DNA of 64,000 nt. Origin: Protonemura montana. Lineage: Eukaryota > Arthropoda > Insecta > Plecoptera > Nemouridae. The notes beneath the pieces are model-generated. The model was not told the DNA's origin and made no database searches. It was given only the letters and a program-made list of their open reading frames with translations. Position numbers and translations under genes: made by a program. This document shows positions 10,141 to 22,431 of the stretch, in pieces (positions within the stretch are counted from its first letter, which is position 1; each line of letters begins with the position of its first letter). The stretch is taken from positions 14,422,001 through 14,486,000 of the forward strand of contig OX387608.1 in NCBI GenBank assembly GCA_947568835.1, written 5' to 3'.

Positions 10141-11851
10141 TGCGACCAGTTCTGCATCCTGACGCTGGGCACGACAGCGATCTTCACTCGCCGCCAAACG
10201 GACGTGACGACCACTGGCGAGAGTTTCATGACAACACTCTTAACAATCTTGGTAGGCGATTGTTTCTTAATTAAAAATAGTGTACCGAGCGGGAAACGAA
10301 CCCGGCCCCGTTTCTCCTCCGTTCCATTTTCTTGTATCTAAATATCTTGCACATTTTTGAAGATTCGCCTACACTTAATCTTCTGTGAATATCACATTTG
10401 TTCTGCATTTTGACACAATTGCAACCATATCGTAACTCACCAGAAAAAAAACATTTGTAAAATTGTGAATATAACTTCTTTATTTAAAGTCTTTTCCAAA
10501 ACTAGCAGAAAATTGTTAATCAATCTTACTCTCGTCAGCAACACGTATTTACACACAATAAAACGGTGACAAAAATATGATAAATAAGTCCATGTTCTGT
10601 TAGTTCCATACATGCTAGATACATTATGTTCATAAGGTAAAGGTTAGGAAGGTTAAGGCAATTCAAGGAGGTTTTCATTTGCGCAAATAAATGAAAACCA
10701 CAATTTTGTAAAAATGTTAGCTTGTAAGGTAATACGAATTTATTCTATTGTACATTTAAAGAACTATAACTACTTGGGAGAGGCACTTTGGAAAGGATAA
10801 TGGGGACTGGACCTCACTGCGAACGTCGACACATTCCTGCGAAGCATGTGGCTGCCCAGTCGCCTTTCAAACGATGCCAGAACACTTGTCACCCTTACAA
10901 AACTATCAGATATTAAACAGACGCGCGTGCCTCGGCCAGAATACTTGTCACCCTTATTGATGCCTAACAGATATATTATACAGATGGCTCGACGCACATG
11001 GCTAGAAGCCTGCGTGCATTATGTGCACCTCACAAGCTTTATTGCCCAGGGCTGTGCCAATAATTAAGACTGTGACAGATCGAAACCTTGTCACGTTTCT
11101 ATCATCTGTAAAAAATTCAAGAAGGTACCGCCCCTTCATTTCCGCGCAAATAAATGAAAACCAAATTTTTGTAAATGTTACTTTTTTTTTATCTAGGGCT
11201 GCGCCAAAATTAAAACTATCACCGAACGATAGCTTGTCACGTTTTTCATCATCTGTGAAAAATTAAATAAACCATCCCACTTCATTTCCGTGCAAATAAA
11301 GCAAGGCCAACTTTTTGCTAATTGTTAGCTATTTGCTGGGCAAAAAATAAAATTGTATAGTATGGCAGTTAAATAGCTGGTCTTGTCCTTTATCATCCCT
11401 GGAATAGTCATGGTGTACCACTGTACTTTTATTGTTAAAAAGTGAGGAATTCTGAATTTATGGCTTATGAGTTTTGTACGCTGTTTTGTGGATGCGATGT
11501 GTTGACTGGGTGACTGCAGATCGCGTTTTAGATTTTGCGAGCTTCATGTCCACTGGTCTGGGGTTAGGTTAGTGCAGTGGTGTGTCGTGTTTTGCAGCTC
11601 GTTTCAAGTTAAACTGACGAGTTTTCTAGAGGCTGATTAATATTAGCGAAAAAAATTCACTGAGAAGTGCCATTCAGGAAGATTTTGCTTCTGCTCTCCA
11701 CTCAATTGAATGTTGTATTCCGCCCGATAGACATGTGACGCACTTAGCATAATTACCATCGAGACCTAACCAACAAAATTACTTTGCACCTACCTCCCAC
11801 ACACCTTTTACTTATAACCTCTATATCAGGAAGCGAATTAATATTTGTGAC
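10141..11851. other. Spacer with degenerate short tandem repeats upstream of ELP6
   Basis: A unit of about 144 bp containing TTGTCACGTTT, CATCTGT and TTCATTTCC..GCAAATAAA is seen around 11060-11340. A related half-unit (TTCATTTGCGCAAATAAATG) lies near 10675. The rest is AT-rich. The last 300 bp presumably hold the ELP6 promoter, but no TATA or initiator motif stands out. Confidence 0.55.
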
Positions 11852-14271
11852 ATGGCAACGTTAGTTAACAATGCTGTAGGGTCGGAAATCTCTGGAAAAC
11901 TAATTTCTGTTGAAGAAATGCATGGCAGTGATGCCCATTTTGTTCTGAGCTGCGTAATGGCCCGTGAATGTCAAGCAATATGTCTTGTTGCTTTCCACAA
12001 TACTATAGGACATTACCTAAATGTTAGCGCCAAACTTGGAGTTCCACTGGCATCGCTTCGAGAACAAAGCCTTCTACAATTTATTGAGCCCCTTAAACAG
12101 CTTCATATCTCACGGTAAATACGACAAGAAAGTAACGCACCTACCTAAGTACCTACTACTTCTATAGATTAAGGAATCGTAAAAATTATACATGTAAGCT
12201 AATGAGAACTTACACTCAAGTCTTTTTCACTCATGTCATTTTCGACGTTTTCGTCATTTTCTTGAAGTTTTTTGTTTTGTTTGCTTACCCTACTGATAAC
12301 TGATGGGTCCACCACATTCTCTGATTGGTCATGGTCTAATTGGGGTTTTTGTTCTAATTTATTTTTCATTCAAAACAGGCAATAACATATTCATTGACTC
12401 TTGCTGCATTTCTTCTGTAAAATGTTGTACTATTGGAATTTATTTTCGAAATTCTACTTTGATTCTATCCGCCAAAAATATCTGTAGACTCTAAAATGTG
12501 TGTGCTATTTGAATTAATGTTTCAAATTGCATGGGGCTAAAGTATCTATCGACTTTGCCTAAGATTTGTATATTGCTTATTTTGTGGATAGAAAGAAACA
12601 AATATGCCTAATTTTACAGGCATAAGGATACAATACTAAAAGACCTCCTTGCTGACATCCAAGCAAATTTAAAGCAGCTCTCCAAGAAACCTGGCCACCT
12701 CCTTCTTGTCATTGATGACATCAGTGATTTACTTGACATTGGAATTTCTTCGCAAGATGTCTTGTCATTTCTGCAATACTGCAGCACAGACATGTCCGAC
12801 TTATTTCCCACTCTGTCAGTCATCATCTTGTCGCACATCATTGAAGAGGTGAGTTCGGGGTTATTTGTAGATCAACTGTAACCTGAAAATAAAAACCATA
12901 CTAACAGCACTCCAAATGCCCACCTAGTTCTTTGTTATTTATTTTATGTTGGCTTAGATAAGCATTGCTTTACTAGGTGTTACTTGTCGTGAACTGCCTT
13001 AGTTGTAGTGTTCCTAATAATAAAAAAGGACTAGAATATTAATTTCGATTTTTTACTTTTCGCAAAAATTCCAGGTATTGTGGAAACATAAAGGACAAGT
13101 GCAATTCTGAGAACTGAGAAAGACTGAGAAAGTCTGTCAGTCGACTGGAAAATCCTAATTTCAATTCTAACTGCTTCAATCCTGGTTGTCATTTTCAATG
13201 ACTTCTGGCAATTCTTAACCAAGACAGTCTTATTTTATTCCATGATGAACTGGCTTCTGTGTCTTTTTTTCTCAAAGGGATAGCCATCAAAATTAAAAAT
13301 AATAGTACCTACCACGTAACTTCTTCTTTGTGTTGTAGGACGAAGAAAGTCGGGTACTGGGCGCGTGCCTGGGTCACCTGGCAGACGTGCGTGTTGTTGT
13401 CCGTGGTTTGCCCACTGGCAGCAGCAAAGACGTCTCCGGTTCTATTCGTGTTGTCGACAACTCGACACGAGACGATCTCGGCCGCTGTGGACGCCAGGAC
13501 TTCTACCACTTCCAACTTCTCGATCGGAAGGTTCGTCTTGTGCTGTTTATATGGGTCTACCGAGCTGAGGCCCTGTGTAGAAAAGTGGTACGGTAAATAG
13601 ATTAATTGAACACAACGACAATGCTTCATAATTTTTTGTATATTTTTTTTAATTGACCGGCTTGTAGCACTGAGAGATGTAAGGAGAGAAAAGCATAGGT
13701 ATGGTGTGTGGTGTTTCTTGTACAGTGTTTATTTTTTGTATTTTGATGGGTCTGTAAAACTGGGGGAATGTAGTTTAGTTGGGAGGTTAGTTGTGTGTTT
13801 AATTATTCGACAAATGCCAATATAGGCAGGATTTCATTGTCTTGTATATCTTGCGTCAATGAATTTCCACCTTCGAAATGGAATGTCTTATAAATAGGTT
13901 TTATACCCAGATTTTTAAAATTATTTAACAGTAAAAATAATCTACTGGACATTTAGGTATATATAATGTACTAGGATATTGGTTGCAGGTATACGATATT
14001 ATGTGCCTTGTAAATTTCTCTTTCATAATTAGTAAAATAACGTTTGTCTGGTTTTTACGCTGATTTAATTTTGGCCAAAAAAACTACGTACAAAACAGAG
14101 ACTTGCTATTACTAACAAAACAATCAAACGTTAAAACGTTAAAAAAATGGGATTCAAAAGCCAAATATTCTTTATGCCAAGTTCTTTATCATCAACGACC
14201 CTGAAAACTGACATGTTTATGATTTTGTGTTACAGGTGGATTTGTTTGCACCTGGCAGTGTTCGTCTTTGA
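11852..14271 (+). CDS. ELP6: Elongator complex protein 6
   Basis: Four exons, 11852-12114, 12620-12848, 13339-13530 and 14236-14271, join in phase to 239 codons plus stop; human ELP6 is slightly longer (about 266). Exon 1 carries CLVAFHNTIGHYLNVSAKLG, aligning with the human block CFVALIQSFSHYSIVGQKLG. Exon 2 encodes HLLLVIDDISDLLDIGISSQ, the RecA-fold beta strand with paired Asp. Exon 3 has the arm GHLADVRVVVRGLPTGSSKD, and the last exon ends KVDLFAPGSVRL. ELP4-5-6 form a RecA-like hexameric ring that lets Elongator release tRNA during wobble-uridine modification; as expected for ELP6, no Walker A motif is visible. Splice sites are GT-AG; the third donor (GTTCGT) is weak. AATAAA at about 14930 could serve as the polyadenylation signal. 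Confidence 0.85.
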
Positions 14272-14626
14272 TGTAGACAGACCGAAAGAGAGTGGGTAAG
14301 TCTTGAAACTCACTCAGGTAAATGCATGACACCATTCGATTTGCAGATTTAGTCCCAGAGCTAATGTCAAACTTTCTGGCAATCAAATTAGCCTCTGATT
14401 GTGGTACCAGAGGTGACTACGCAATGGGGCTGCCGTTTTAAGAAACCTCTGCAATTAAATTATTACAACTCAAAATATCTTTAAGTGCAGGAACTCAAGC
14501 AAATTACATTCACAAATCCCTAGTTCTAGTCACACATCCTTAACATCTCATCAAATCTCATCTCCTAAATTAACTATAACTCTAAAAAAATAAGATCATC
14601 GATTACTTTTTTGTTTGTTTTTAGAG

Positions 14627-14755
14627 TGTGTCGAATTTCTGCAAGTCTTCGCCCGAGCGCTAGAAAAACTGTTTATGGAAGAGCTGAAGAAAAGAGCTGA
14701 CAAAATCATTGCACTTGGTTGTCAGCCCCAAGGCTGTTTTCTACGTAGCAACTAG
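14627..14755 (+). other. Orphan exon-like ORF downstream of ELP6
   Basis: After a T-rich tract and AG at 14625-14626, an open frame of 42 codons ends in TAG. It starts CVEFLQVFARALEKLFMEEL and is followed by a basic helix-like stretch KKRADKIIALGC. An amphipathic helix pattern is clear, but I do not recognise the family. Joined in phase 0 it could follow the third ELP6 exon as an alternative last exon, or belong to another gene, or be 3' UTR sequence. It has no ATG before codon 18, so it cannot stand alone at full length. Confidence 0.3.
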
Positions 14756-16540
14756 TTTGGTTCTGCCTTGATGCTCATGGCTGGTCAAAAACCTGGGCGA
14801 AGAGAATTATTGCAACTGATTCTTGGCAGGAGTGCACTTATTTAGGATAAACAGCTTGGGATTAATGACTGAAATCCTGAACAATCTTTTTTGCTGCCCA
14901 AGAATGGTCAACAGATGTAATGCTGATAATAAATGAGGTTCCAAGGATGAGAAATGTCTGTTGTTTTTATGGGCTGCGTTTTTTAAGCTTCTATGTTACG
15001 TAACTTTGATTTTAGTAGGTGCTGCAGCAACAAAGGTATTTTTAAAGTTGTTTCTTAACTCCTTACAGGAAATTTAAAACAGACTGTATGATCTTATATA
15101 AGACTCGTTAATGTTTTATCAGTCTTTTTAAAAAAACTAATATTTCATAGGGTTGTCAAACCGGGCATATTTGGCACTCTTTTTGTTTTTGTGAAAAAAG
15201 ATTGCAGTTCACCAATTTGTTAAAATGCACAGTTTTTAAAAACGACTGGAAATTTGAAAGTGTATTATTACTTCATATCATATTATTACTTCATTATCAT
15301 GAAATTCGTTAGTCAGTACTTCTCGCCATTTGGCGGTTCCAAGTTCTAACTTCTTTCCGGTGTCAGGAAAAGTAGGTCGCAGGTTCAAAGCCCGGTCGTG
15401 CAGCTTTCTGCTGCCCGAGCAAAACCTCCCAGTGTCTTCCAGACCTCCCAGTGTCAGGAAGAGTGGGTCGCAGATTCAAAGCAGGGCAAATAATGTTGGG
15501 AAAAGGTCCAGTCTAAAGCCTAAAGACATAACGTTCGCAGAGAAGTTAACGGGCGCAAATCATAAAATACCTTGTGGGAGTACTTGTCAATCATAAATTA
15601 CAGGCATGAATCACAGAAAGAGTTTAGTGGGAGTACGAGAATCGCGGTGCACTTTTCTGGAGAGCTTCACATAGCAACTAGATACATTTCAGAAACATTT
15701 CTTTGACATTTTCACCCATTTTTGCAACCTGAAACCAACCCAATTTTCTCAGATCTCCTATGGCTCAAGTTCAGACGGCTGCTGCGCATAAACAGTGCGA
15801 GATACAATTTTGGAAAAAAAAAAAAAGATGCTTTGCTGTTTGATGCTTTGATGCTTACCGTTTTTGATGTTTAAATTTGGCTAGGTTTAATTTTTGGTGT
15901 TGATTTGACATGAAACGACCCATCTGCGTTTTTTTTCCGAATGGTACTCGGTGTTACGAAAATTATAGAAGGGTACACTGCTCTAAGGCTATAAAAACGA
16001 CGAGGACCGAAATCGATCCAAGCGTGACCGCTGTCGATTGATAGAATCACAATTACTGCTGGGTCTACATAAGTGCAAGCAGGGACCACACAATGATACG
16101 TTACGGCAGCGCTGATCGCTGAATGGCAGAACAAAAGTGATTAAAAATACTTGACTCGAACTTGTTTGGTATTTATGTTACTAGCTAATTCTCCCCATGT
16201 GCTTCATCATCGGTTTTGATAAAAATTAATTGAGCTTTCATTGAACACAATGTTCGACACAGGTTTCGGGTAATGCTCAAATCAAGAGATGCAATTCTTA
16301 AGTCGGCTTAAACGTGGCCCAGCCATGTGAATCCCAATCTCTAGACCACTTCATTTCTGTTCTAAATTTCGCGAAATGGAAGATGAACGTGAAACCCTCG
16401 TAAGTATTTGAGACATTGAAGTTCTAGAAATTCATGCCCTTGGCTTTTAAGCGCCAGACACGCGCAGGTACTATACTCTGACAAAGCATAACGAAATCAA
16501 GCAAAAAAAGCGAAAATCAGTGGTTTTCAGCCAAAATCGG
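14756..16540. other. Intergenic spacer with a small duplication
   Basis: No gene is recognised. At 15355-15490 a segment with GTCAGGAARAGTRGGTCGCA and GGTTCAAAG is duplicated at about 100 bp spacing. The minus-strand ORF at 15871-16134 has no features I can match. Confidence 0.5.
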
Positions 16541-16800
16541 CTGAGGAGGCAGTCACGCGGCGACCGATACCGCGGCCGAGGGGAGCCAGCGTTGTATCGC
16601 CATCTGGCGCCCGCCCTCTAAGTCGAGTCAGCATCACAATGGATTCCCGCTCGGGGCAAAGTTTTTGATTAAACCTCCCCCAAACCAAAGGGCGAATCGA
16701 TGCCCCATGCATTCCGCGCGTTCAGCACTCTGCCCGACGCTGTCGGCGCTCGACGACGTCGTGGATACGACGCCGGCGTCGGCAGATGCTAACCTACTTT
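16541..16800. promoter_or_regulatory. CpG-rich patch
   Basis: This interval is markedly richer in GC and CpG than its surroundings (for example ACGACGCCGGCGTCGG and CGACGACGTCGTGG). It may be a promoter or regulatory patch, or a remnant of a GC-rich repeat. No coding match is seen. The overlapping ORF 16665-16934 is not similar to a family I know. Confidence 0.25.
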
Positions 16801-16945
16801 CTTATCTGTGGGCGGCTAATGGTGAAATAATTTCACCCTCTTCGGTAGAAAATCTTTCTTCAATAGCTGAAAAAAGACCAGTTTTCTCTGGGATTTCTCT
16901 TCTTGAGAAACAGGGAACATTGGTCAGTGAATAACTGATGCAGTT

Positions 16946-17352
16946 AAACAGATTGACCTGATAAAACATTAGAATCGTCAGACAAAAAGTACAAGAGCAT
17001 TAGCAATTAGCATGGCGATTAGCAAACGATTAACCATTCGTTAGAGATTAGACATTAGACATTAAGACATAAGCACAGGACGTTAGGATTAGCATTTCGG
17101 CATGATTAGCAAGTCAAATAACTAAGAGTTTAGCAGATTGACCTGATAATGAGTCGAAATTTTATAGTCCTCCCACATAAGATTCGTCAGACAAAAGGTA
17201 CACGAGCATTAGCAATAGCAATTAGCAATTAGCATGGCGATTAGAAAACGATTAACCATTCGTTAGACCTAAGACATTAGACGTTAATAAATTAGCACAG
17301 GACGTTAGAATTAGCATGCCGGCATGATTAGCAATCCAGCTAACCAAGAGTT
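16946..17352 (+). repeat. Tandem duplication, unit about 190-215 bp
   Basis: The block GCAGATTGACCTGATAA then CGTCAGACAAAA, AGCATGGCGATTAG, CGATTAACCATTCGTTAGA, ACGTTAGRATTAGCAT and GGCATGATTAGCAA occurs twice in the same order. The second copy has a 25-bp insertion. Internally it is dominated by a short ATTAG motif, so it probably grew by slippage. Confidence 0.7.
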
Positions 17353-18000
17353 TAACATGTACACACAAATTCCTTTTTTTCTCTCAACGTTTTCGCATCA
17401 AATTTTCAAATTTTATTTCATTTCCTGGCGAACCGTTCCCCTTGCTTGCATATTTTCTGCTTTCAGCGTGAAATGCAAAGAAGCCCCGCCTCGCTGACTC
17501 GGGTCAAAGTATCATGTAGAACTCGATCGCGTAGCGCGACGCCGACGCATAGGGACGCCTAGAGGCACCGGATCGATCCTTCGCCCGGGCACCGAACCCG
17601 GGACAGAAGGGCTGCCAACCTCGCAGCCATGCTTACATAAAACGGGGATGGGGAGGCGCAAACTAAGGGTGGAAATCTACGCATCTGCTTCCATTTCCCA
17701 AGTTCTCTTACGCTGAACTTTGGAGCGTACAATGAAGATCAAAACGATGTTTGGTAATTTAAATTGAATCAATCTTGAAACCTCCCTCATTCGCTCAACT
17801 TCGCGTAGAGGGCCAAAAGTGAAAAACATGGCAAGAAGGGACATTGACGTAGATCTGCTTTCAGCAGAGATTTGCGAAATCCAAAAGAAAATTTCGGGTA
17901 TTTTTTCTAATATGTAAACCAAACTACCCGCCACCACACACAATGTAATACAACTGCCATATTTACTCTTTTCTCATATCTGAATTAGACATTCAAAGAC
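17353..18000. other. Spacer with a possible minus-strand tRNA-like scrap
   Basis: Around 17588-17637 the minus strand shows ATGGCTGCGAGGTTGG and CCCGGGTTCGGTGCCCG, which resemble boxes A and B. The element has no clear ends. No gene is seen in the rest. Confidence 0.35.
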
Positions 18001-18009
18001 TGTTCAGAT

Positions 18010-18375
18010 GAAACCATTGACAGAGGGTACATTTTCAAAGGCTAGCGTTAATGTTAAACCTTCTGCTGAGCAAAAGACCGGGAAACACGTGGTAACGGAG
18101 GATGACACCCGATGGCACATAAGACCGTTCTTTTTAACAAACCTCGCTACAGTTAAATAAATACCGCTCAAAATACCGATATTTGTTCGTTGAGGTTACC
18201 ACTTAGCGTTGATAAAGATGAACTGACCGTAAACCAGTTTCAAATGCGAATAATCTGAGAGAAATAACTAAATGAAATACCACTCGAAACGACTGTGACT
18301 CCATTAATTTAGTAGCACCCTAGATTTTTGTCGGTAAATTAGTTAATGATAGTGAATGTCATGGCATTAACATGT
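18010..18375 (-). mobile_element. MITE family A, copy 1
   Basis: This is the reverse complement of the repeat seen at 43490-43862, 45814-46445 and 53708-54054. Shared blocks are AGCGTTAATGTTAAAC, TTCTGCTGAGCAAA, CGATGGCACATAAGACC, ATACCGATATTTG, TTTCAAATGCGAATAATCTG and ATTTTTGTCGGTAAA. Copies elsewhere end in inverted TTGAGTTTATAG; these termini are decayed here. Confidence 0.6.
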
Positions 18376-18640
18376 AGATAGCACAGTTTATTAGAAATGT
18401 TTGCGTGTTTCCGAATCGCAAAATCTTATCATGACAAATGTCAAATTACTGCAGCGTAAAATGACAGTCGATGACAGTCTTCAGCTGATGGCAGTATCGC
18501 CAATGAGACGTGGTCTGACCCATAACAGGTGTATTACCTATTATTGAATATTTGTGCCCATTCCCATACAAAATTTAATATAATAGAAAATGGATATATT
18601 TGGTATCCCATTGACTAGTATTCCAAACTATATAATATTA

Positions 18641-19003
18641 GGGTGACCATCATACACATGATCAGTTCTGTTCGGTAGAGAGGTTGAAGGGATGAAAGTT
18701 AGTATAGCAACTTCATTCGCCTTGCTTGTCAACCTCTCGACAGCATGGATTTGTGGAGGAATCCTGTTGTTCGCGTTGTACCGTCCTTCGGAAGGGACGT
18801 TAAGCCGGTGGTCCCCTTGGTGCTCTTCGACAGAAGTAGGCTACGTGCCGGCACCGGGTTTCCCCTCCTCCCTTCTAGGCTAGGTTAGGTTCATCATCAA
18901 CCTCATCATCATCCACTCGTTCACCGACGCCATTAGACCAGTGCCGCATGGCCAGATGTCAAAACAGTGCGTCATTAAACACCACAAATAATAATACATA
19001 ATA
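18641..19003 (+). mobile_element. 5S-derived SINE, copy 1 (5' truncated)
   Basis: It begins inside the 5S-like head (GGGTGACCATCATACACATG), then has the conserved body: AGAGAGGTTGAAGGGATGAA, TTCGGAAGGGACGTTAAGCC, GTGCTCTTCGACAGAAGTAG and the 3' part ACCGACGCCATTAGACCAGT, ending GTTAAACACCACAAATAATAATA-like. The body contains an inverted repeat GGGAC/GTCCC. It has no protein coding. Confidence 0.8.
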
Positions 19004-21125
19004 TTACTGATGATCTAGTTATTTTGGCCTCATGCAGCTTGTCGTAGACATGCCATAACCCCAGCCTACAAACGATGTTCTCCAGGAGGAATGTGCCGAA
19101 ATGTCAGCTAATGTGCCATGGACCTTGCAGATGGGAGCATGGCTTACGAATGTCACTCCTGTTTGGCTGTCCAATGGGATTGGAAAATATCCTGCATGGC
19201 TGGCAAGGCTGGCTCTCCAAACGTTGCTGAAGTATTTGAGCGGTATAACCGAAATAATTTCCATGTTCGTTTTAAATATGAACAAACTCGTTCTCTGTTA
19301 TGCATCTATGCTTTATAGTTCATGTTATTACCACAAGGATAATATAGGTATTATAAACTCAAAGTTGTGTTGCACAAAAGTCAAAATACGCATCCATCTA
19401 TGGCCATGAGCTCCGACCAAAGCACCTTCTACCCCAATGGACGCAACATTCCTAATTTATTAGGAATAGGTAAAATAGGTAGAATAGGTAAATGTGTACA
19501 AGTGTAATTTGCATGCACTAGGAGAAAAATGTACAAAACAATTTGGGCAAAATATCCCGTCATGTACGTTCCCTAAATGATTCGGGGACGCTCTCAGCAT
19601 ATTTACCCGAAAATTACAAAGCATTAAAATTACGCACCGGCCATTTCACCGAAACACCCAACTGAGCAACATTCCGAGCGACACCGGCGCATATTTAACG
19701 GCTCGTTAACAGAGCACCGGCACATACAACATGGCGACGTACACATTCAGTCGGAAATCATTAGCGTGGAGTAGGCGTCCTTTGGGCGTCGGTTTGACGT
19801 CACCAGGCGCCGGTATTGACGTCAGAACGCACCACGATAAGGTCACAGGTCACGCGTAGACAGCGTACACAAACTGGTGGGGGTACGAGGTCGATCCCAC
19901 TTTGGGGGATGCTTTGGGGGGTGTTGGGTCCATGGACCAATGCAACAGCATCTCCGGAGCGGGAAGAACGGGATGACAGAGGTTTTGGGTCGATTGCAGC
20001 GCTTTACGGTTGGTTTCAGCGTAGAGTTAGCAAACATTTTCGTAAAGTAGTTCCGATTTGTATCACGATTCATGTTCCACGACTTTTGGGAAGGCATGTC
20101 ACAAGGATAAGCGGATAAAGGGACGTTAATTTTGAGTCATGGCGTACAGCGCTTAGCACAGGCGATGAAATACAACATTTTGGTTTGCACATGTGTCTAA
20201 GGTACTTCTGCATGTCGCCTTCAACCTAAGGTTCACTATTTTAGAGCATAGAGAAGCTAATTGATTATTAAATTGAGGTTATTGATACGGTTAGGTTAGG
20301 TCCTAGCATCGGTCAGTGTGTGGGCTAGATATTAAGTTGGGTTTTACCAACTATTACCATGAACCAACAGTTTTACTGATTAAAATAATGAGTTTTTGTG
20401 CTAAATTTGTACCACAGCTCAGAGCCAGGTGTAATCAGGCAACGAACATGATATATTTACGTTTTAATAGAATTGTCACATTTTACACTCCCTTGGCACA
20501 AAGAACATCTTCCTGACATATATTATTTGACACAAGCATCGCTCACTTAATTTTACAAGTCACTTCTTGTACTTCTTGTACCAGTAACCTTGTCCACGGG
20601 TCATGGTGACATTGTTTATTAAACAATGGACAATTGTAAAAAGTCACTAGATTGTAATTTGTATGTTGTTTACCGCGAAACCTATATATCTATGTACAGC
20701 TCATATGTACTAACCAAAATCTAAATATAATAGACAAAATGTAGGTAATTTAAGTCTTTGCTCCATGTTCTATTGTTATATGTATTGTTCTTTGTTGTAA
20801 TTACAGCCCATTCGTCACGATGGTATCCATAGATCAATGGTTGGGTGCATGCTTGGATAATATGTGTGTAATATTATAATGACAATCTCAAAATGGTTAG
20901 GTTTACTTGGCTTAACATGGTGTGAAAGAATATACAAATTGTAAGGGTAATAGAAATAGTGTAATTTCCCGTGGTGATGATAGCTCGGGTAATTTTTGAA
21001 AGATTTATGACAGCAGTTTTCAATTTTTTGTGCCTCCCAACTGAAATAATCGCAAGTCGTTTTGAAACCTCCCCAGCGTTCAAGTCCCGCTTGTTAAAAA
21101 ACATCTTTGAAGGACAAAAACCCCG
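19004..21125. other. Intergenic spacer upstream of Gad1
   Basis: This is mostly AT-rich single-copy DNA with the CRE pair at 19795-19824. Short ORFs (for example 19101-19409 and 19816-20118) show no recognisable domains. No RNA gene was found. Confidence 0.5.
19795..19824. promoter_or_regulatory. Pair of perfect CRE palindromes
   Basis: TGACGTCA occurs at 19795-19802 and 19817-19824 in a GC-richer patch next to a GGTCACAGGTCACG direct repeat (nuclear-receptor half-site-like). These are matches to CREB/ATF consensus only; binding is not shown. The patch lies about 2.6 kb upstream of the first Gad1 coding exon. Confidence 0.35.
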
Positions 21126-21205
21126 AAAAAATGCTCGAACCCGAGCAGATTCCAACACAGGGAAACGTTTCGAAAAGTCGATCACCAGATCGAGCCACGC
21201 AATCT
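21126..21205 (-). repeat. tRNA-like element
   Basis: On the minus strand, GCGTGGCTCGATCTGGTGAT (box-A-like) is followed by CTTTTCGAAACG (anticodon-arm-like) and CTGCTCGGGTTCGAGCA (box B with a T-arm stem), then a run of six T. The layout tRNA-like plus T run matches the other elements in this window. Confidence 0.5.
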
Positions 21206-21229
21206 CTGCTCACTCAGCGTTAATCCCCT

Positions 21230-21400
21230 TATGAGGGAGGGTGAGTCGACGGCTATTGGACGACGCCCGGCTCCGGCGTCAAGTGCGGGGGCGTCGCGGC
21301 GCCGGGATTGGTCGAGCGGGGCGCCGGCGCCGATAGACGACGTCGGCGACGGGTCGGACGATTATGAGGCTGATTTGGGGGGTGATTTGCGACGTCCGAT
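21230..21400. promoter_or_regulatory. CpG-rich patch upstream of Gad1
   Basis: A dense CpG segment (GGCGTCGCGGCGCCGGGATT, ACGACGTCGGCGACGG) lies in AT-rich surroundings, about 1.1 kb before the first Gad1 coding exon. It could be a Gad1 promoter or 5' non-coding exon. It is open in one frame but low in complexity and not recognised. Confidence 0.3.
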
Positions 21401-22039
21401 GCTATTAGTGGGGGAGGAAATCAAATTGCTTGGCTTGATTTGAGTTTATTGTTATAGGGTTTCTATATTTATACAAACAATTTTGTTTATCGAGAACGTC
21501 CGCTTCGTTACTTCCAAAAGGGAAAGAGAATTACTTTTAATTTTTTTCGAAATGTTAGTTTCAAAAAAGAAGAGCTTCCGTTTAAACTTTGAAATCAGTC
21601 GTGTGTAAATCTATGGACGTGGTCAAATACGCAGTAATATGAATACTAAAATAGATAGGTGATTAAAAGCCCATGATGCCTCCGAGGAGCCTAATGAAGC
21701 CGATTACTTAAATTGTCAGCTATTTTAGTCAGAATATGTTTGTCATATCGGTACAACTAAACATGGTATGAACGTTGTAAGGGCCAGTGGAGTGTATTCT
21801 AGGAAGTCACAGCAAGGACACAGATTTAAGAACGCTCGACTGCGATTGGTCATTTTAAAAGTGCATATCTTTCTTGAATCTACACACAGCCAGTGCTAGC
21901 TGCACTAAAACCCTAGAATTTATCACAAAAAATTGCGCAAATACTTCGTAACGCCAATTTATTTGGGTCAACCACCCACCAAATAAAATCTCCGGGACGC
22001 GCCCGGGCCAGAAAATGCAGACAATTAGGTCACGCACAG

Positions 22040-22260
22040 AAACTCATCGCACGCACTGTCCATCGCAACGAGGCTCCATCGATTCGCACCGACGCCACGC
22101 AAAATCGTAGCGCAAAACTACGCGAGAGCGCCGCCCCCGATGGCGCCGCCCCCGCACCAGCGCCGCGGCGCCCGGGGAGCGACGTCGTCGTCGCCGTCGT
22201 CGTCGAGCCAGTGTGCACCAGCGGGTCTGGCCAGCTCGCAACATCAACATCCAACCAACG
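22040..22260. promoter_or_regulatory. CpG-rich patch, candidate Gad1 promoter or 5' UTR
   Basis: This GC-rich stretch includes a CGTCGTCGTCG-type run around 22183-22204 and CCGCGGCGCCCGGGG. It lies 170-390 bp upstream of the exon A start codon. All three frames give low-complexity Ala/Pro/Arg peptides, so it is more likely non-coding promoter or leader. Confidence 0.35.
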
Positions 22261-22431
22261 ACTGTCTGTAGACAACATATCACTAATTGTTAAGTTTCAA
22301 AGAGTTTATCAAAGAATCCACTATTTGTTAGATCTGTACGGTACGGACGAGGCTTTCATTCTGTAGTAGAGTACTAAAGAGCGGTCAACATTGATTCCTT
22401 ACGCGGCCAGGCCACGAGCAAGGTGGTGGGA

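Noticed and set aside
16665-16934. 89-codon ORF in a CpG-rich patch
   Set aside because: No recognisable motif, and the CpG-rich composition alone can keep a frame open.
17588-17637. Minus-strand tRNA-like segment
   Set aside because: Boxes A and B are too close, and no T run or element ends are visible; kept only as a note in the spacer.
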